DNA from: Verrucomicrobiota bacterium | GTDB lineage: Bacteria > Verrucomicrobiota > Verrucomicrobiia > Chthoniobacterales > UBA10450 | NCBI GenBank assembly: GCA_003218395.1 | Contig: QHNJ01000160.1 | Location: 1 to 37,689, forward strand | Direction: 5' to 3' | Length of the DNA stretch: 37,689 bases | In this document: positions 8,058-16,257 of the stretch, in pieces | How positions within the stretch are numbered: position 1 is the first letter of the stretch | Layout: every line of letters begins with the position of its first letter | Notes under the pieces: generated by a model | Told to the model about the DNA's origin: nothing | The model's database searches: none | The model's input: the letters and a program-made list of their open reading frames with translations, nothing else | Program-made: the position numbers and the translations under genes

Positions 8058-9527
8058 ATGGCTTACCGCTCCTTTCGAAAGTTCCTCGACGCTCTTGAAC
8101 AAGCGGGCGAGCTGAAACGCGTTGCTGTCCCGGTCGATACCGACCTGCTCATCGCAGAATGGGCAGATCGCGAGATGAAGTCGCCCGGCGGGGGGAAAGC
8201 GCTTTTTTTCGAGCAACCGATTATCGACGGGGAAAGATCGGAATTCCCTCTCGCAATCAACACAATGGGATCGCACCACCGGATGGCGCTTGCCTTGCAA
8301 GTCTCGGACATCGGAGACATCGCTCAGGAAATTCAACTCATCCTGAAAGCAAGACCGCCAACCGACCTTCGCGGGGGTTGGAGTTTGCTCAAGCAAGGAA
8401 TTAATCTGCTCCACGCGCGTCCGAAACAGGTGAATGAAGGAGTTTGCCAGGGAATTGTGCACAAGATCGATAATGGAAATAATTTCACCTTGCACGATCT
8501 GCCGATTCTCAAATGTTGGCCGAAAGATGGCGGACGCTTTATCACCCTGGCGAATGTACACACCCGCGATCCGGAGACAGGCGCGCGAAATGTCGGTATT
8601 TATCGCATGCAAATTTACGACGAGCGCACGACCGGAATGCATTGGCAGATCCACAAGGTCGGTGCGCGCCACGGCAAGCGCTATTATGAGCGCGGCGAGC
8701 GCATGCCGGTCGCGGTGACTCTTGGCGGCGATCCTGTCTATACATTCGCGGCGACCGCGCCGCTGCCGGATGGTTTAGATGAACTCCTTTTTGCTGGTTT
8801 TCTGCGGAAGAAATCAATCGAGCTTGTTCGCTGCAAAACGATTGATGTCGATGTTCCGGCGGACGTCGACTTCGTTCTGGAAGGTTATGTTCAACCCGGT
8901 GAAATGCGCCAGGAGGGTCCCTTCGGCGATCACACCGGCTTTTACACCGCAGTCGAAGATTATCCCGTTTTCCATTTGACCGCGATCACCCATCGCCGTG
9001 ACGCAGCTTATCCGACAACGATCGTAGGCATCCCGCCCATGGAAGATTACTATATCGGCGACGCCTGTGTGCGGATCTTTCTGCCGGTATTCAAAATGAA
9101 TTTCCCAGAAATCGTGGAAATGACGCTGCCAGCGGAAGGCGTTTTTCACAATCTGGTCTTCGTCAGCATCCGGAAACAGTATCCTTATCAAGCCTTCAAG
9201 GTGATGCACGGCCTATGGGGCATGGGTCAGATGATGTTCAGCAAATATATTGTGGCAGTTGACGAAGATTGCGACGTTCACAATACGAGCGAGGTGCTTT
9301 TCCGATTGTGCGCGAATACCGATCCTGCTCGCGACACAACCATTATCAAGAATCCAAGTGACTCGCTGGACCATGCGCCGACCAATCAGAACGTAGGCTC
9401 CCACATGGGATTTGACGCCACGCGCAAATTGCCAGGCGAGAATTACCACCGCCCGTGGCCAGAACTGCTGAAAATGACTGAAGAAGCGCAGGCGCTCGTG
9501 GACGCACTCCAAGCACAAGCGCACTGA
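8058..9527 (+). CDS. UbiD-family prenylated-FMN decarboxylase
   Basis: The 489 residues align along the whole UbiD family. They include the N-terminal FRKFLDALEQAGELKRV, the prFMN/metal-binding IYRMQIYDERTTGMHWQ region, the signature EGPFGDHTGFYT, and the C-terminal SDSLDHAPTNQN and GSHMGFDATRKLPGE segments. UbiD enzymes decarboxylate aromatic acids, most often 4-hydroxy-3-polyprenylbenzoate in ubiquinone synthesis or the menaquinone equivalent. They need prenyl-FMN made by UbiX, which is not in this window. The quinone role is an inference, supported only loosely by the polyprenyl synthase further right. The ATG at 8058 starts at the conserved N-terminus. Confidence 0.92.
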   Translation: MAYRSFRKFLDALEQAGELKRVAVPVDTDLLIAEWADREMKSPGGGKALFFEQPIIDGERSEFPLAINTMGSHHRMALALQVSDIGDIAQEIQLILKARPPTDLRGGWSLLKQGINLLHARPKQVNEGVCQGIVHKIDNGNNFTLHDLPILKCWPKDGGRFITLANVHTRDPETGARNVGIYRMQIYDERTTGMHWQIHKVGARHGKRYYERGERMPVAVTLGGDPVYTFAATAPLPDGLDELLFAGFLRKKSIELVRCKTIDVDVPADVDFVLEGYVQPGEMRQEGPFGDHTGFYTAVEDYPVFHLTAITHRRDAAYPTTIVGIPPMEDYYIGDACVRIFLPVFKMNFPEIVEMTLPAEGVFHNLVFVSIRKQYPYQAFKVMHGLWGMGQMMFSKYIVAVDEDCDVHNTSEVLFRLCANTDPARDTTIIKNPSDSLDHAPTNQNVGSHMGFDATRKLPGENYHRPWPELLKMTEEAQALVDALQAQAH

Positions 9528-9562
9528 TCAGTCGAACGCGATCTCGAACTAAATACGCTCGC

Positions 9563-9952
9563 CTACGGTTTTCGGAAAAGCCGGCCTGTGTCGACATCGC
9601 GAGTCAGCCCACCCGGGGGGACTCCGCGAAGATCGTAGACGCGCCCGGTATAAGGGCTGTGATAAAAACCAGGCGTTCCGGCCCAGCGCGCATATGGATA
9701 ACCTCCGGGCGGCGGCGGACCATAACGTGCAGCTTGATCTTCTTGGATTGCTGCGCCCATTAAAGCGCCAGCCGCTGCGCCTGCGGCTGCGCCAATCGCC
9801 GCGCCCCGAACATGACCCGTCGCAGCGCCACCAATGATCGCACCCGTCGCAGCACCCCACCCGGCACCCTGACCAACCGGGGTTTCACACGAATTCAGAA
9901 CGACCGAACAAAGTGCAACGACGAAGGTAACTGCAAAAATCTTCTCTTTCAT
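9563..9952 (-). CDS. Glycine-zipper lipoprotein with conserved C-terminal motif
   Basis: The ATG at 9952 is preceded by AAAAGG and starts a lipoprotein signal, MKEKIFAVTFVVALCSVVLNSC. Upstream in-frame codons to 10009 look non-coding. After ETPVGQG comes an alanine/glycine helix pair (ATGAIIGGAATGHVRGAAIG, then AAAGAAAGALMGAAI) typical of YMGG-like Gly-zipper domains that insert in membranes. A Pro/Tyr-rich segment and a C-terminal VPPGGLTRDVDTGRLFRKP follow. The same C-terminal pattern occurs in the next gene. It is probably a small envelope protein; its function is unknown. Confidence 0.75.
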   Translation of the reverse strand: MKEKIFAVTFVVALCSVVLNSCETPVGQGAGWGAATGAIIGGAATGHVRGAAIGAAAGAAAGALMGAAIQEDQAARYGPPPPGGYPYARWAGTPGFYHSPYTGRVYDLRGVPPGGLTRDVDTGRLFRKP

Positions 9953-10034
9953 ACCTTTTACGGCAGCGGGATTGAACCACGTGCCTCCACGCAGGTTGCG
10001 CAGTTTCAAGAAATCGCTGGTATGTGAGATGCCG

Positions 10035-10361
10035 CTAAGGTCTCACGAATACCTTGTTTAGATGTGTATCGAGCACAAGCCCACCATGCGGGACTTTGGA
10101 ACAGTCGAACTTCTGGTGCGGCGGATATGGGCTGCTAACGATACCGGAGGCTTGATGTGGATCTCTTTCCCCGGTCGGGTATCCTGAACTTGGTGGCGGA
10201 TATTTTTTCTCAGCTTCTGTTTTGGTGATCTGCTTGGCTTCGATCACTTGGCCGCTTCCACCGCCTGCCGTGGAAGGACCAGTCTGGGCGCAAACAGTTG
10301 TGCCTAGGACAAAAAGCCCAAGCACTGTTACTGACATGACTTTCAGAGAACTTGTTTTCAT
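10035..10361 (-). CDS. Small exported protein sharing the C-terminal motif of its neighbour
   Basis: The 108-residue product has a signal peptide (MKTSSLKVMSVTVLGLFVLG, with likely cleavage after VCA). A Gly/Ser linker and a Pro/Tyr-rich part (YPPPSSGYPTGERDP) come next. It ends in VPHGGLVLDTHLNKVFVRP, which matches the end of the adjacent Gly-zipper protein in pattern: SPY, then V-P-x-G-G-L-x-x-D and a final F-x-x-P. It has one cysteine (FDCSKV). I do not recognise the family. It lies 82 bp upstream of the Gly-zipper gene on the same strand and is probably related to it in role. Confidence 0.65.
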   Translation of the reverse strand: MKTSSLKVMSVTVLGLFVLGTTVCAQTGPSTAGGGSGQVIEAKQITKTEAEKKYPPPSSGYPTGERDPHQASGIVSSPYPPHQKFDCSKVPHGGLVLDTHLNKVFVRP

Positions 10362-10418
10362 ATTTCGTTTCTAACACTTCGCAACAGAGGAGTCAGACGG
10401 ATGCGTGCTGCAGGGAAT

Positions 10419-11276
10419 TCAGAGATTTTTCAGTAGCTGCGCTGCGATCTGGCCGACTTTCTCCATTTTGCTAAGCCGGTATTCTTTTTCGAAAACGCGA
10501 AACTTGTCCAGCTCCATTTGACGAAGCAGACCGCGGTAAATGGAGCTCATGATCTGGGCGGGCACCATTGCTCGGCGGTCTTCAGACGGAAGGGCCGCCG
10601 CCGCGAGAGAGAAGAACTCCTGCGCGCGTGTCGCTTCGAATTCCATCAGACGAACGAAACGTTCGTTATATTGCCGATCTTGCAGCTCCGCTTCCGAATA
10701 ATTTAAACGCGCCAAATCCTCCTGTGGCAGATAGATGCGGCCGTACCGCAAATCTCTCCCGACGTCACGAATAATATTCGTCATCTGCAAGGCCAACCCG
10801 AGCTCAAGCGCATACTCTTTACAGCGCGGATTGCGATATCCAAAAATCTCGATACTCACGAGGCCGACCGCACTGGCGACCCGATAGCAATAAACACGGA
10901 GCTCCTCGAAGGTGGCATATCGTGAGATGCTCAAGTCCATCTCGACTCCGGCGATAATTTCCTCGAGCATGGCGGTGGATAGCGAGTACTTGTCGATCAA
11001 ACTCCGTACGTCATGAGCAAGCGGGACCTCATCCGCATCCGCAGTGCGGAGCATTTTGCGCCACGCCTCTAGCCGCACTCGCTTCTCCGCGACGCTGAGC
11101 TCCGAAGAATCGGCAATGTCGTCGATCACGCGGCAAAACGCGTAGAAAATAGTGATGTCGCGCTTACGCTCGCGTCCTAGTGAAATAAATGCCAGCGCCA
11201 GATTCGATTTGCTCTGGCGCGTAATTTTCGCCGCATTCACATGCGTCTTCACGGCGGCACTCAATAGCGGATCCAT
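10419..11276 (-). CDS. Squalene/phytoene synthase family prenyltransferase (HpnC/HpnD/CrtB-like)
   Basis: The 285-residue protein has the two aspartate motifs of head-to-head prenyl synthases, DDIAD and DVGRD within MTNIIRDVGRDLRYGRIYLP. It also has FYAFCRVIDD and VASAVGLVSIEIFG. Such enzymes condense two C15 or C20 diphosphates to presqualene diphosphate, squalene or phytoene. DVGRDLRYGRIYLP looks like HpnD (presqualene diphosphate synthase, hopanoid route), but no HpnC/HpnE partner or desaturase is present, so the product is open. Its start overlaps the end of the upstream membrane-protein gene by 16 bp, with an AGGAG just before the ATG, so it is co-translated with it. Confidence 0.85.
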   Translation of the reverse strand: MDPLLSAAVKTHVNAAKITRQSKSNLALAFISLGRERKRDITIFYAFCRVIDDIADSSELSVAEKRVRLEAWRKMLRTADADEVPLAHDVRSLIDKYSLSTAMLEEIIAGVEMDLSISRYATFEELRVYCYRVASAVGLVSIEIFGYRNPRCKEYALELGLALQMTNIIRDVGRDLRYGRIYLPQEDLARLNYSEAELQDRQYNERFVRLMEFEATRAQEFFSLAAAALPSEDRRAMVPAQIMSSIYRGLLRQMELDKFRVFEKEYRLSKMEKVGQIAAQLLKNL

Positions 11277-12439
11277 CTCTCCTGATTAACGCGGCCGGTT
11301 TCGCATTGGCGAAATAAACAGACCCATGAAGCCAGAAGCCAACCGGTGATAATCCCACGGAGACAAGCGAAGATGAATTTCCATAGGAAGAGTGCAGCCA
11401 ACCGATCAGCGATTGCGCTCCGCACGATGGCGTCGCAAATCATGATGCAGAAAAAATGCATTCCGCAAATGATCAGAAACCACCCCAGAAGGCTGCCATT
11501 TTGTCGGACGAACTGGCTGTGCGCGTGAATGGCTTTGCCCAGGCTCTCATTATGCAACGCGAGCGAGATTTGGACCGAGCAGAAAGCGATGACTAAACCG
11601 CTCATGAGCGCGCGCTCCATCGGCAGGTAATCGAGCACACCGGGAATGTTGGTGAAGTAGGCAAGGAGGAGTGGCAGCCGGACGATCAACATGCTGACAA
11701 AGACGACGATGCCAGCCCACTTGAGAACATAACTGAAGCGGCGCATGGCGAAGCGAAAGAGTTCTCCTTCTTCAAAACTCACGCCCTTTATCCAGGCCAA
11801 ACATACGGTGATCAGATACACCTGGATGTAAACTCCAAAGAGGTATTCGAAAATGAATGCGACCGCATCCACTGTGGCCGAAATTCGCAGCAGCCCGGCG
11901 GCCGGCACGAGACCACCCCACTCAGGTAATCGCCAGAATACAATCGGCTTCAAAAGCGACGCCAAGGCGCTCAGCAGCAGAATCAAGTAGATGAAATAAC
12001 TCCACAAACGATATCGCTTCCGCAGGGCGCGAAGCAATGCGCCATGCAGCCCACGCCAGTTGGTAATCATGAGCACAGCAGCCACGACCGAGAGCGGATA
12101 GGTGGTAGTTGCGTTATCGAAAATTCCCGCGACCCCTTCCAGAGCCGGCAACGGCGTTTCCCTCCATATCTCTACAAATCGGGGCCAATGCCAGGTCGGT
12201 AGTGAAATGACCTGATTTAGATCGAGATCGCCGAAATTTCGGATAGGCGTGAAGGTGACAAATTGGAAAAGGAAGTAACCGAACCCAAGAAGGGCAAAAG
12301 TGAGCCAGATGCGTTTATAGCGGCCGATACAACGAAAACCGTCCCCGAGCGCTTGGTGCACCGGATTAAAAAGCATCACCAGCACATATCCGCTGCAGAG
12401 CCCAAGCAGAGGATATACTCGCGGGAGGCTCGATAGCAT
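11261..12439 (-). CDS. Polytopic inner-membrane protein of unknown function
   Basis: The 392-residue protein is mostly hydrophobic, with about eight or nine predicted membrane spans, for example LLGLCSGYVLVMLF, IWLTFALLGFGYFLFQFV, FIYLILLLSALASLL, WAGIVVFVSMLIV and LGWFLIICGMHFFCIMIC. I do not recognise a family. It lies 18 bp downstream of lepB and overlaps the phytoene/squalene synthase gene by 16 bp, so the three are probably one transcript. A role near the terpenoid product or in the envelope can be guessed only from position. Confidence 0.75.
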   Translation of the reverse strand: MLSSLPRVYPLLGLCSGYVLVMLFNPVHQALGDGFRCIGRYKRIWLTFALLGFGYFLFQFVTFTPIRNFGDLDLNQVISLPTWHWPRFVEIWRETPLPALEGVAGIFDNATTTYPLSVVAAVLMITNWRGLHGALLRALRKRYRLWSYFIYLILLLSALASLLKPIVFWRLPEWGGLVPAAGLLRISATVDAVAFIFEYLFGVYIQVYLITVCLAWIKGVSFEEGELFRFAMRRFSYVLKWAGIVVFVSMLIVRLPLLLAYFTNIPGVLDYLPMERALMSGLVIAFCSVQISLALHNESLGKAIHAHSQFVRQNGSLLGWFLIICGMHFFCIMICDAIVRSAIADRLAALFLWKFIFACLRGIITGWLLASWVCLFRQCETGRVNQERWIRY

Positions 12440-12457
12440 GCGGCAGAAATTATCCGT

Positions 12458-13549
12458 CTACCGAATCAAGCCCCAGTGCCGATTGAACGGCCAGTAAACA
12501 AACAAGCCACGCCCAACGAGGTTTTCTTCCGGCACCGGTCCCCAATAACGGCTGTCGTAGCTGTTGTAGCTGTTATCGCCCAGGGCAAAATAACCATGCC
12601 GTGGCACGGTGAACGAACGATTAGGTTGTGCGAGATAGTCACGGCCCAAGGCATAGCCACGATAGGGAGGCTTGGCCGCCATGACGCGCTTGAATCCAAA
12701 GCCTTCCGCTTTCTCTTCATTGATGTAAAGAAACGGTGGGTCGATGCGTAAACGATCTCCGGGCAGGCCGGCTAGCCGCTTAATGTAAAACGGCGACCCG
12801 GTTCCCGGATCCTCCCGAATGCCGAAGATATGATTCGTCCGGAAAACAAAAACGTCGCCGCGATGCGGTTTAACGAAGTTGTAGCTAAATTTGTCCACAA
12901 AGACCTGGTCGCCTGTGTCTATTGTGCCTCTCGCAATAATGTCGCCGCGGCGATAAGTCCGACCGGGGAAAACGTTGAAATCACGAGTGAGCGTCTCGGG
13001 TGGCGCGTAGACAAGAAAATTTTGGTGCTCGCAGACCAGCCGCGAAAACGTGAAGAAGAAGAGAAGTTTTTTTTGCTCGATTTCAAAAACTTGATCATCC
13101 TCACGCGAGACAACGTTGATGTAATTGCGACCGAGGATAATGAATTCGCTGATCTGTCTCAGGATGTTCGGCGCTGGCGCGCTGCTGGATTGCCCAATGA
13201 TCCCATTTAGAGTCGGTTGCATCGAGCCGGTCGGAATTTTGAACGGCTGCAAGAAATAGGAGCGAATCCCCACTGCCACCACGATCGCCACCAAAATCAC
13301 CTCACAATTTTCCCGCCAATGCGATTCCCAATTTACCGGCGTCAACCTGTGTAACGTTTTATCGAGCGCGTCGGCTGTGCTGTGCACCCTCTCGTGATCG
13401 CGCCGATGTAAGGCATCGCGGAGATTTTCTATTCCAGCGACGATCTCTTCGCGGTCCGAGCTACTAAGCAGATCATTCTTGTAGCGCAGATACTTGCGGG
13501 CATGCCGCAAAAGCAGTCTGCTGTGCTTGACGTGACGGGGCGTGAACAT
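12458..13549 (-). CDS. lepB: Signal peptidase I with N-terminal extension
   Basis: The 363-residue protein has the type I signal peptidase boxes: PTGSMQPTL with nucleophile Ser109, GDQVFVDKFSYNF with general base Lys220, RGDVFVFR, IKRLAGLPGDRL and the final GDNSYNSYDSRYWGPV. It cleaves signal peptides on the outer face of the inner membrane. A single span (EVILVAIVVAVGIRSYFL) precedes Ser109. About 80 charged, helical residues come before that span, an extension absent from short LepB proteins, and roughly 110 residues separate Ser and Lys (55 in E. coli). It lies 52 bp downstream of lepA, the common bacterial lepA-lepB order. Confidence 0.93.
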   Translation of the reverse strand: MFTPRHVKHSRLLLRHARKYLRYKNDLLSSSDREEIVAGIENLRDALHRRDHERVHSTADALDKTLHRLTPVNWESHWRENCEVILVAIVVAVGIRSYFLQPFKIPTGSMQPTLNGIIGQSSSAPAPNILRQISEFIILGRNYINVVSREDDQVFEIEQKKLLFFFTFSRLVCEHQNFLVYAPPETLTRDFNVFPGRTYRRGDIIARGTIDTGDQVFVDKFSYNFVKPHRGDVFVFRTNHIFGIREDPGTGSPFYIKRLAGLPGDRLRIDPPFLYINEEKAEGFGFKRVMAAKPPYRGYALGRDYLAQPNRSFTVPRHGYFALGDNSYNSYDSRYWGPVPEENLVGRGLFVYWPFNRHWGLIR

Positions 13550-13566
13550 AATTCAGGATGCTAGAT

Positions 13567-13592
13567 GATTCCTCGACTTCGCTCGGAATGAC
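13567..13592 (-). repeat. Interspersed repeat R1 in the lepA-lepB gap
   Basis: The plus strand reads CCTCGACTTCGCTCGGAATG followed by ACAAAAA. It matches the family seen at 15575, 16225 and 19034 (consensus roughly TCGACTYCGCTCGRMATG then ACAAA). It fills most of the 52-bp space between lepA and lepB. Confidence 0.6.
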
Positions 13593-13601
13593 AAAAACAA
13601 A

Positions 13602-15398
13602 TCATTGCGCCTTTAACACCTCGATAAACGCTTCCTGGGGAATGTTGATCTTCCCGATGCTCTTCATCCGTTTCTTTCCCTCTTTTTGCTTCTCAAGCAG
13701 TTTCCGCTTGCGCGTGATATCGCCGCCGTAGCATTTCGCGGTTACGTTTTTTCGCAATGCCGAAACACTCTCGCGCGCAATAATTTTCCCGCTAATGGCG
13801 GCCTGAATTGCCACCTGGTAAAGCTGTCGCGGGATTACTTCCTTCAATTTGGCTGCTAGCTGACGTCCCCTCGCCTCCGCGCGGTCTTTGTGCACGATCG
13901 TCGAAAACGCATCGACCGGCTCGCCATTTACGAGCAGGTCGAGTTTTACCAGTTTCGCCTGGCGATAACCGGCATGCTCGTAATCCATCGAGCCGTAGCC
14001 GCGCGTAATGCTTTTAATCTTGTCATTAAAATCGACGAGAATTTCGTTCAGTGGCAGTGCGCAATGCAACATCACACGACGCGTATCGAGGGACTCCGTA
14101 TGTTCCATCTGGCCGCGCTTCTCGAGAATTAATTGCAGGATATCACCGATGTTTTCATTCGGACAAAGCACGTACGCCCTTACAACCGGCTCTCGAATTT
14201 CCTGGATCATGCTCGGATTCGGCAAGTGCGCGGGGTTATCGATCAAGAGTTTTCCCCCGCGCGTGGTCAACACTTCATAGACGACGCTCGGACTCGTCGC
14301 GATGATGTCCATGTTGTATTCGCGCCGGAGCCGTTCCTGGATGATTTCCATGTGAAGCAAACCCAGAAATCCGCAGCGAAATCCGAATCCGAGCGCGACG
14401 GAGCTTTCCGGTTGATAGACGAACGCAGCGTCGTTCAAGCGCAGTTTTCCGATGGCTACTTTCAAATGTTCGAAGTCGCCGGTGTTAATCGGATAAATCC
14501 CGCTGAATACCATCGGATGAATTTCCTGAAAACCTGGCAGCGGCTCACTCGCCGGATGACGCTGGTCCGTGATGGTGTCGCCGATCTTTATGTCGGCAGT
14601 CGTCTTGATGTTCGCGATGAAATAACCGACGTCCCCGGGATTTAGCTTCGGCCGTACGAGCATCTTCGGCGTAAACACGCCCACCTCCTTGATCTCGTAG
14701 CGCGCGTTGTTGTTCATCAATGTAATCGCGTGGTTCGCTTCCATTGTTCCGGAAACCACGCGCACGTAACCCACCACGCCGCGATAAACGTCAAATACGG
14801 AATCAAAAACCAGAGCGCGCAAAGTTTCATCCGCCGGTTTTTGCGGCGGCGGAATTCGCTTCACAATTGCCTCAAGAATTTCCTCAATACCGATCCCCGC
14901 CTTCGCGCTCGCCTCGATCGCTTCCTCCGAAGGGATTGCGAGGATTTCTTCCAGTTGTCGATGGACCGAGGCCACATCGGCGTTTGGCAGATCGATCTTG
15001 TTGATGATCGGGACTATCGTAAGCCCCTGTTTGTGTGCGAGATGAACGTTGGCCACCGTTTGCGCTTCAACGCCTTGCGCGGCGTCGACTACCAACAGCG
15101 AGCCTTCGCATGCGGCGAGACTACGCGAAACTTCATAGGCAAAATCGACATGCCCTGGGGTATCGAGCAGGTTCAGTTGATAAGTTTCGCCCGACTTGCT
15201 GGTGTAACGCATTGTCACCGGATGCGCTTTGATCGTGATGCCTCGCTCCCGCTCCAAGTCCATTGAGTCGAGAAGCTGGTCCTGCTTCTCTCGCTCGTGG
15301 ATCGTGCCCGTGCACTCGAGCAATCGATCGGACAAAGTCGTCTTGCCGTGATCGATGTGCGCGATGATGCAAAAATTCCGCGTCAACTCAATCGCCAT
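13602..15398 (-). CDS. lepA: Elongation factor 4 (LepA), back-translocating GTPase
   Basis: The 598-residue, full-length protein has GTPase motifs AHIDHGKTTL (P-loop), RGITIKAH (G2), DTPGHVDF (G3) and NKIDLPNA (G4). It also has the EF4-specific C-terminal domain, including VNGEPVDAFSTIVHKDRA and LKKNVTAKCYGGDITRKRKL-like sequence (here LRKNVTAKCYGGD and ITRKRKLLEKQKEGKK). LepA binds the ribosome and aids translation fidelity or initiation under stress. It starts the lepA-lepB-membrane protein-synthase run. The 230-bp region upstream, divergent to the FHA gene, carries two interspersed repeats and must hold the promoters. Confidence 0.97.
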   Translation of the reverse strand: MAIELTRNFCIIAHIDHGKTTLSDRLLECTGTIHEREKQDQLLDSMDLERERGITIKAHPVTMRYTSKSGETYQLNLLDTPGHVDFAYEVSRSLAACEGSLLVVDAAQGVEAQTVANVHLAHKQGLTIVPIINKIDLPNADVASVHRQLEEILAIPSEEAIEASAKAGIGIEEILEAIVKRIPPPQKPADETLRALVFDSVFDVYRGVVGYVRVVSGTMEANHAITLMNNNARYEIKEVGVFTPKMLVRPKLNPGDVGYFIANIKTTADIKIGDTITDQRHPASEPLPGFQEIHPMVFSGIYPINTGDFEHLKVAIGKLRLNDAAFVYQPESSVALGFGFRCGFLGLLHMEIIQERLRREYNMDIIATSPSVVYEVLTTRGGKLLIDNPAHLPNPSMIQEIREPVVRAYVLCPNENIGDILQLILEKRGQMEHTESLDTRRVMLHCALPLNEILVDFNDKIKSITRGYGSMDYEHAGYRQAKLVKLDLLVNGEPVDAFSTIVHKDRAEARGRQLAAKLKEVIPRQLYQVAIQAAISGKIIARESVSALRKNVTAKCYGGDITRKRKLLEKQKEGKKRMKSIGKINIPQEAFIEVLKAQ

Positions 15399-15447
15399 GG
15401 AAGCGCCACTATGCGAGCGCGGCCATGCGCGGTCAATTCAGCCCGCC

Positions 15448-15484
15448 TGTCATTTCGAGCGCAACGAAGCGAAGTCGAGAATGG
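15448..15484 (+). repeat. Interspersed repeat R2 in the lepA-FHA divergent region
   Basis: This copy reads TGTCATTTCGAGCGCAACGA then AGCGAAGTCGAGAATGG, the reverse-oriented form of the R family (CATTCCGAGCGAAGTCGAG). It has a short internal duplication (GCGCAACGAAGCGAAG). Apart from R2 and R3, nothing coding is seen in the 230-bp region 15399-15628. Confidence 0.55.
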
Positions 15485-15574
15485 AACGGTATAGCAAACC
15501 GCGACATAGACGGGCGGACCGTGAGGCCGGGTTGAGCGGGAAGCCAACGGCTCAAATCTGTTCCGATTAACAAT

Positions 15575-15612
15575 GAGATATGTCTCGACTCCGCTCGACA
15601 TGCCTCGATTCT
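15575..15612 (+). repeat. Interspersed repeat R3 upstream of the FHA gene
   Basis: It reads GAGATATGTCTCGACTCCGC then TCGACATGCCTCGATTC. It is nearly identical in order to R4 at 16225 (GAGATGTCTC...CACTCGACATGAC), which defines the family's two halves. It lies 17 bp before the FHA start codon, so the FHA promoter or leader overlaps it. Confidence 0.6.
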
Positions 15613-15628
15613 ACATTAGATCGACAAT

Positions 15629-16120
15629 ATGCCGAAGTTAGTCATCAGCGGGACTGCGTATGAGCTCGTCGAAGATCTGATCACGATCGGACGTGGCCCG
15701 GACAACACCATAATTATTAATGATCCATCGGTCTCGACTAATCACGCGCAGCTGCAGCTGACCGGCGAAACTTACCGGTTGAAGGATCTCGCTTCAACCA
15801 ATGGCACACGCGTCAACGGTATTCCGGTCACGGAAACGGTGCTCCACCTTGATGACCGGATTCGCTTTGGCGCGACCGACGCCCGCTACGAACCGGACAC
15901 GAGCGGGTCGCAATCATTGCCTCAGCTTGAGGAGATCAAATCCACACCGGCGGAATTGAGCTCGGTACCGGTCGATTTTGCCAATGCATCCCCGTTCTCG
16001 CGCCATAAAGACGAGCAGGACCCCATCCGCACAGCCTTTCTTGTCGGCCTGGCGATTGTGCTGCTCGTATTTCTTGGCAGTATGATCGCGGTGCTTATGA
16101 TGCATGCGCCCAGCTTATAG
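15629..16120 (+). CDS. FHA-domain protein with C-terminal membrane anchor
   Basis: Residues 1-90 form a forkhead-associated domain, with IGRGPDNTIIINDPSVSTNH (GR, S and H phosphothreonine-contact residues) and LKDLASTNGTRVNG (the N-G-T motif). After a disordered linker, one membrane span (TAFLVGLAIVLLVFLGSMIA) ends the 163-residue protein. It probably recruits Thr-phosphorylated partners to the inner face of the membrane; no kinase gene is in the window. The stop codon TAG and the preceding TTA are the first bases of palindromic element P4, so the original C-terminus may have been altered. Confidence 0.88.
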   Translation: MPKLVISGTAYELVEDLITIGRGPDNTIIINDPSVSTNHAQLQLTGETYRLKDLASTNGTRVNGIPVTETVLHLDDRIRFGATDARYEPDTSGSQSLPQLEEIKSTPAELSSVPVDFANASPFSRHKDEQDPIRTAFLVGLAIVLLVFLGSMIAVLMMHAPSL

Positions 16121-16174
16121 CGGCGGTCTATGACCGTTGCTCGATTAATGTGACGCTCAGAGAGCGCCACTACA
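16115..16174 (+). repeat. Palindromic element P4 after the FHA gene
   Basis: It begins TTATAGCGGCGGTCTATG and ends AGAGCGCCACTACA. Inner hairpins are CGGTC-tat-GACCG and GCTC-aga-GAGC. It is homologous to P3 at 5852-5926. Its first TAG is the stop codon of the FHA gene, just as the P3 copy stops moaC. A separate hairpin (CCGCG-caaaa-CGCGG, 16198-16212) follows before the HAD gene. Confidence 0.7.
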
Positions 16175-16224
16175 GGAGACATTCCGCAGTTGCCAGTCCG
16201 CGCAAAACGCGGGGCTGACTTGGC

Positions 16225-16257
16225 GAGATGTCTCTATCCCCACTCGACATGACAAAA
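16225..16257 (+). repeat. Interspersed repeat R4 overlapping the HAD gene start
   Basis: GAGATGTCTC is followed by TATCCCCACTCGACATGACA. It aligns with R3 (GAGATATGTCTCGACTCCGC, then TCGACATG). The ATG used by the HAD gene (16249) lies inside the repeat's CGACATGACAAAA end. Confidence 0.6.

Noticed and set aside
13808-15266. Long plus-strand open frames opposite lepA (for example 14133-14645 and 14730-15266)
   Set aside because: They are antisense to the highly conserved lepA and have no recognisable domains.
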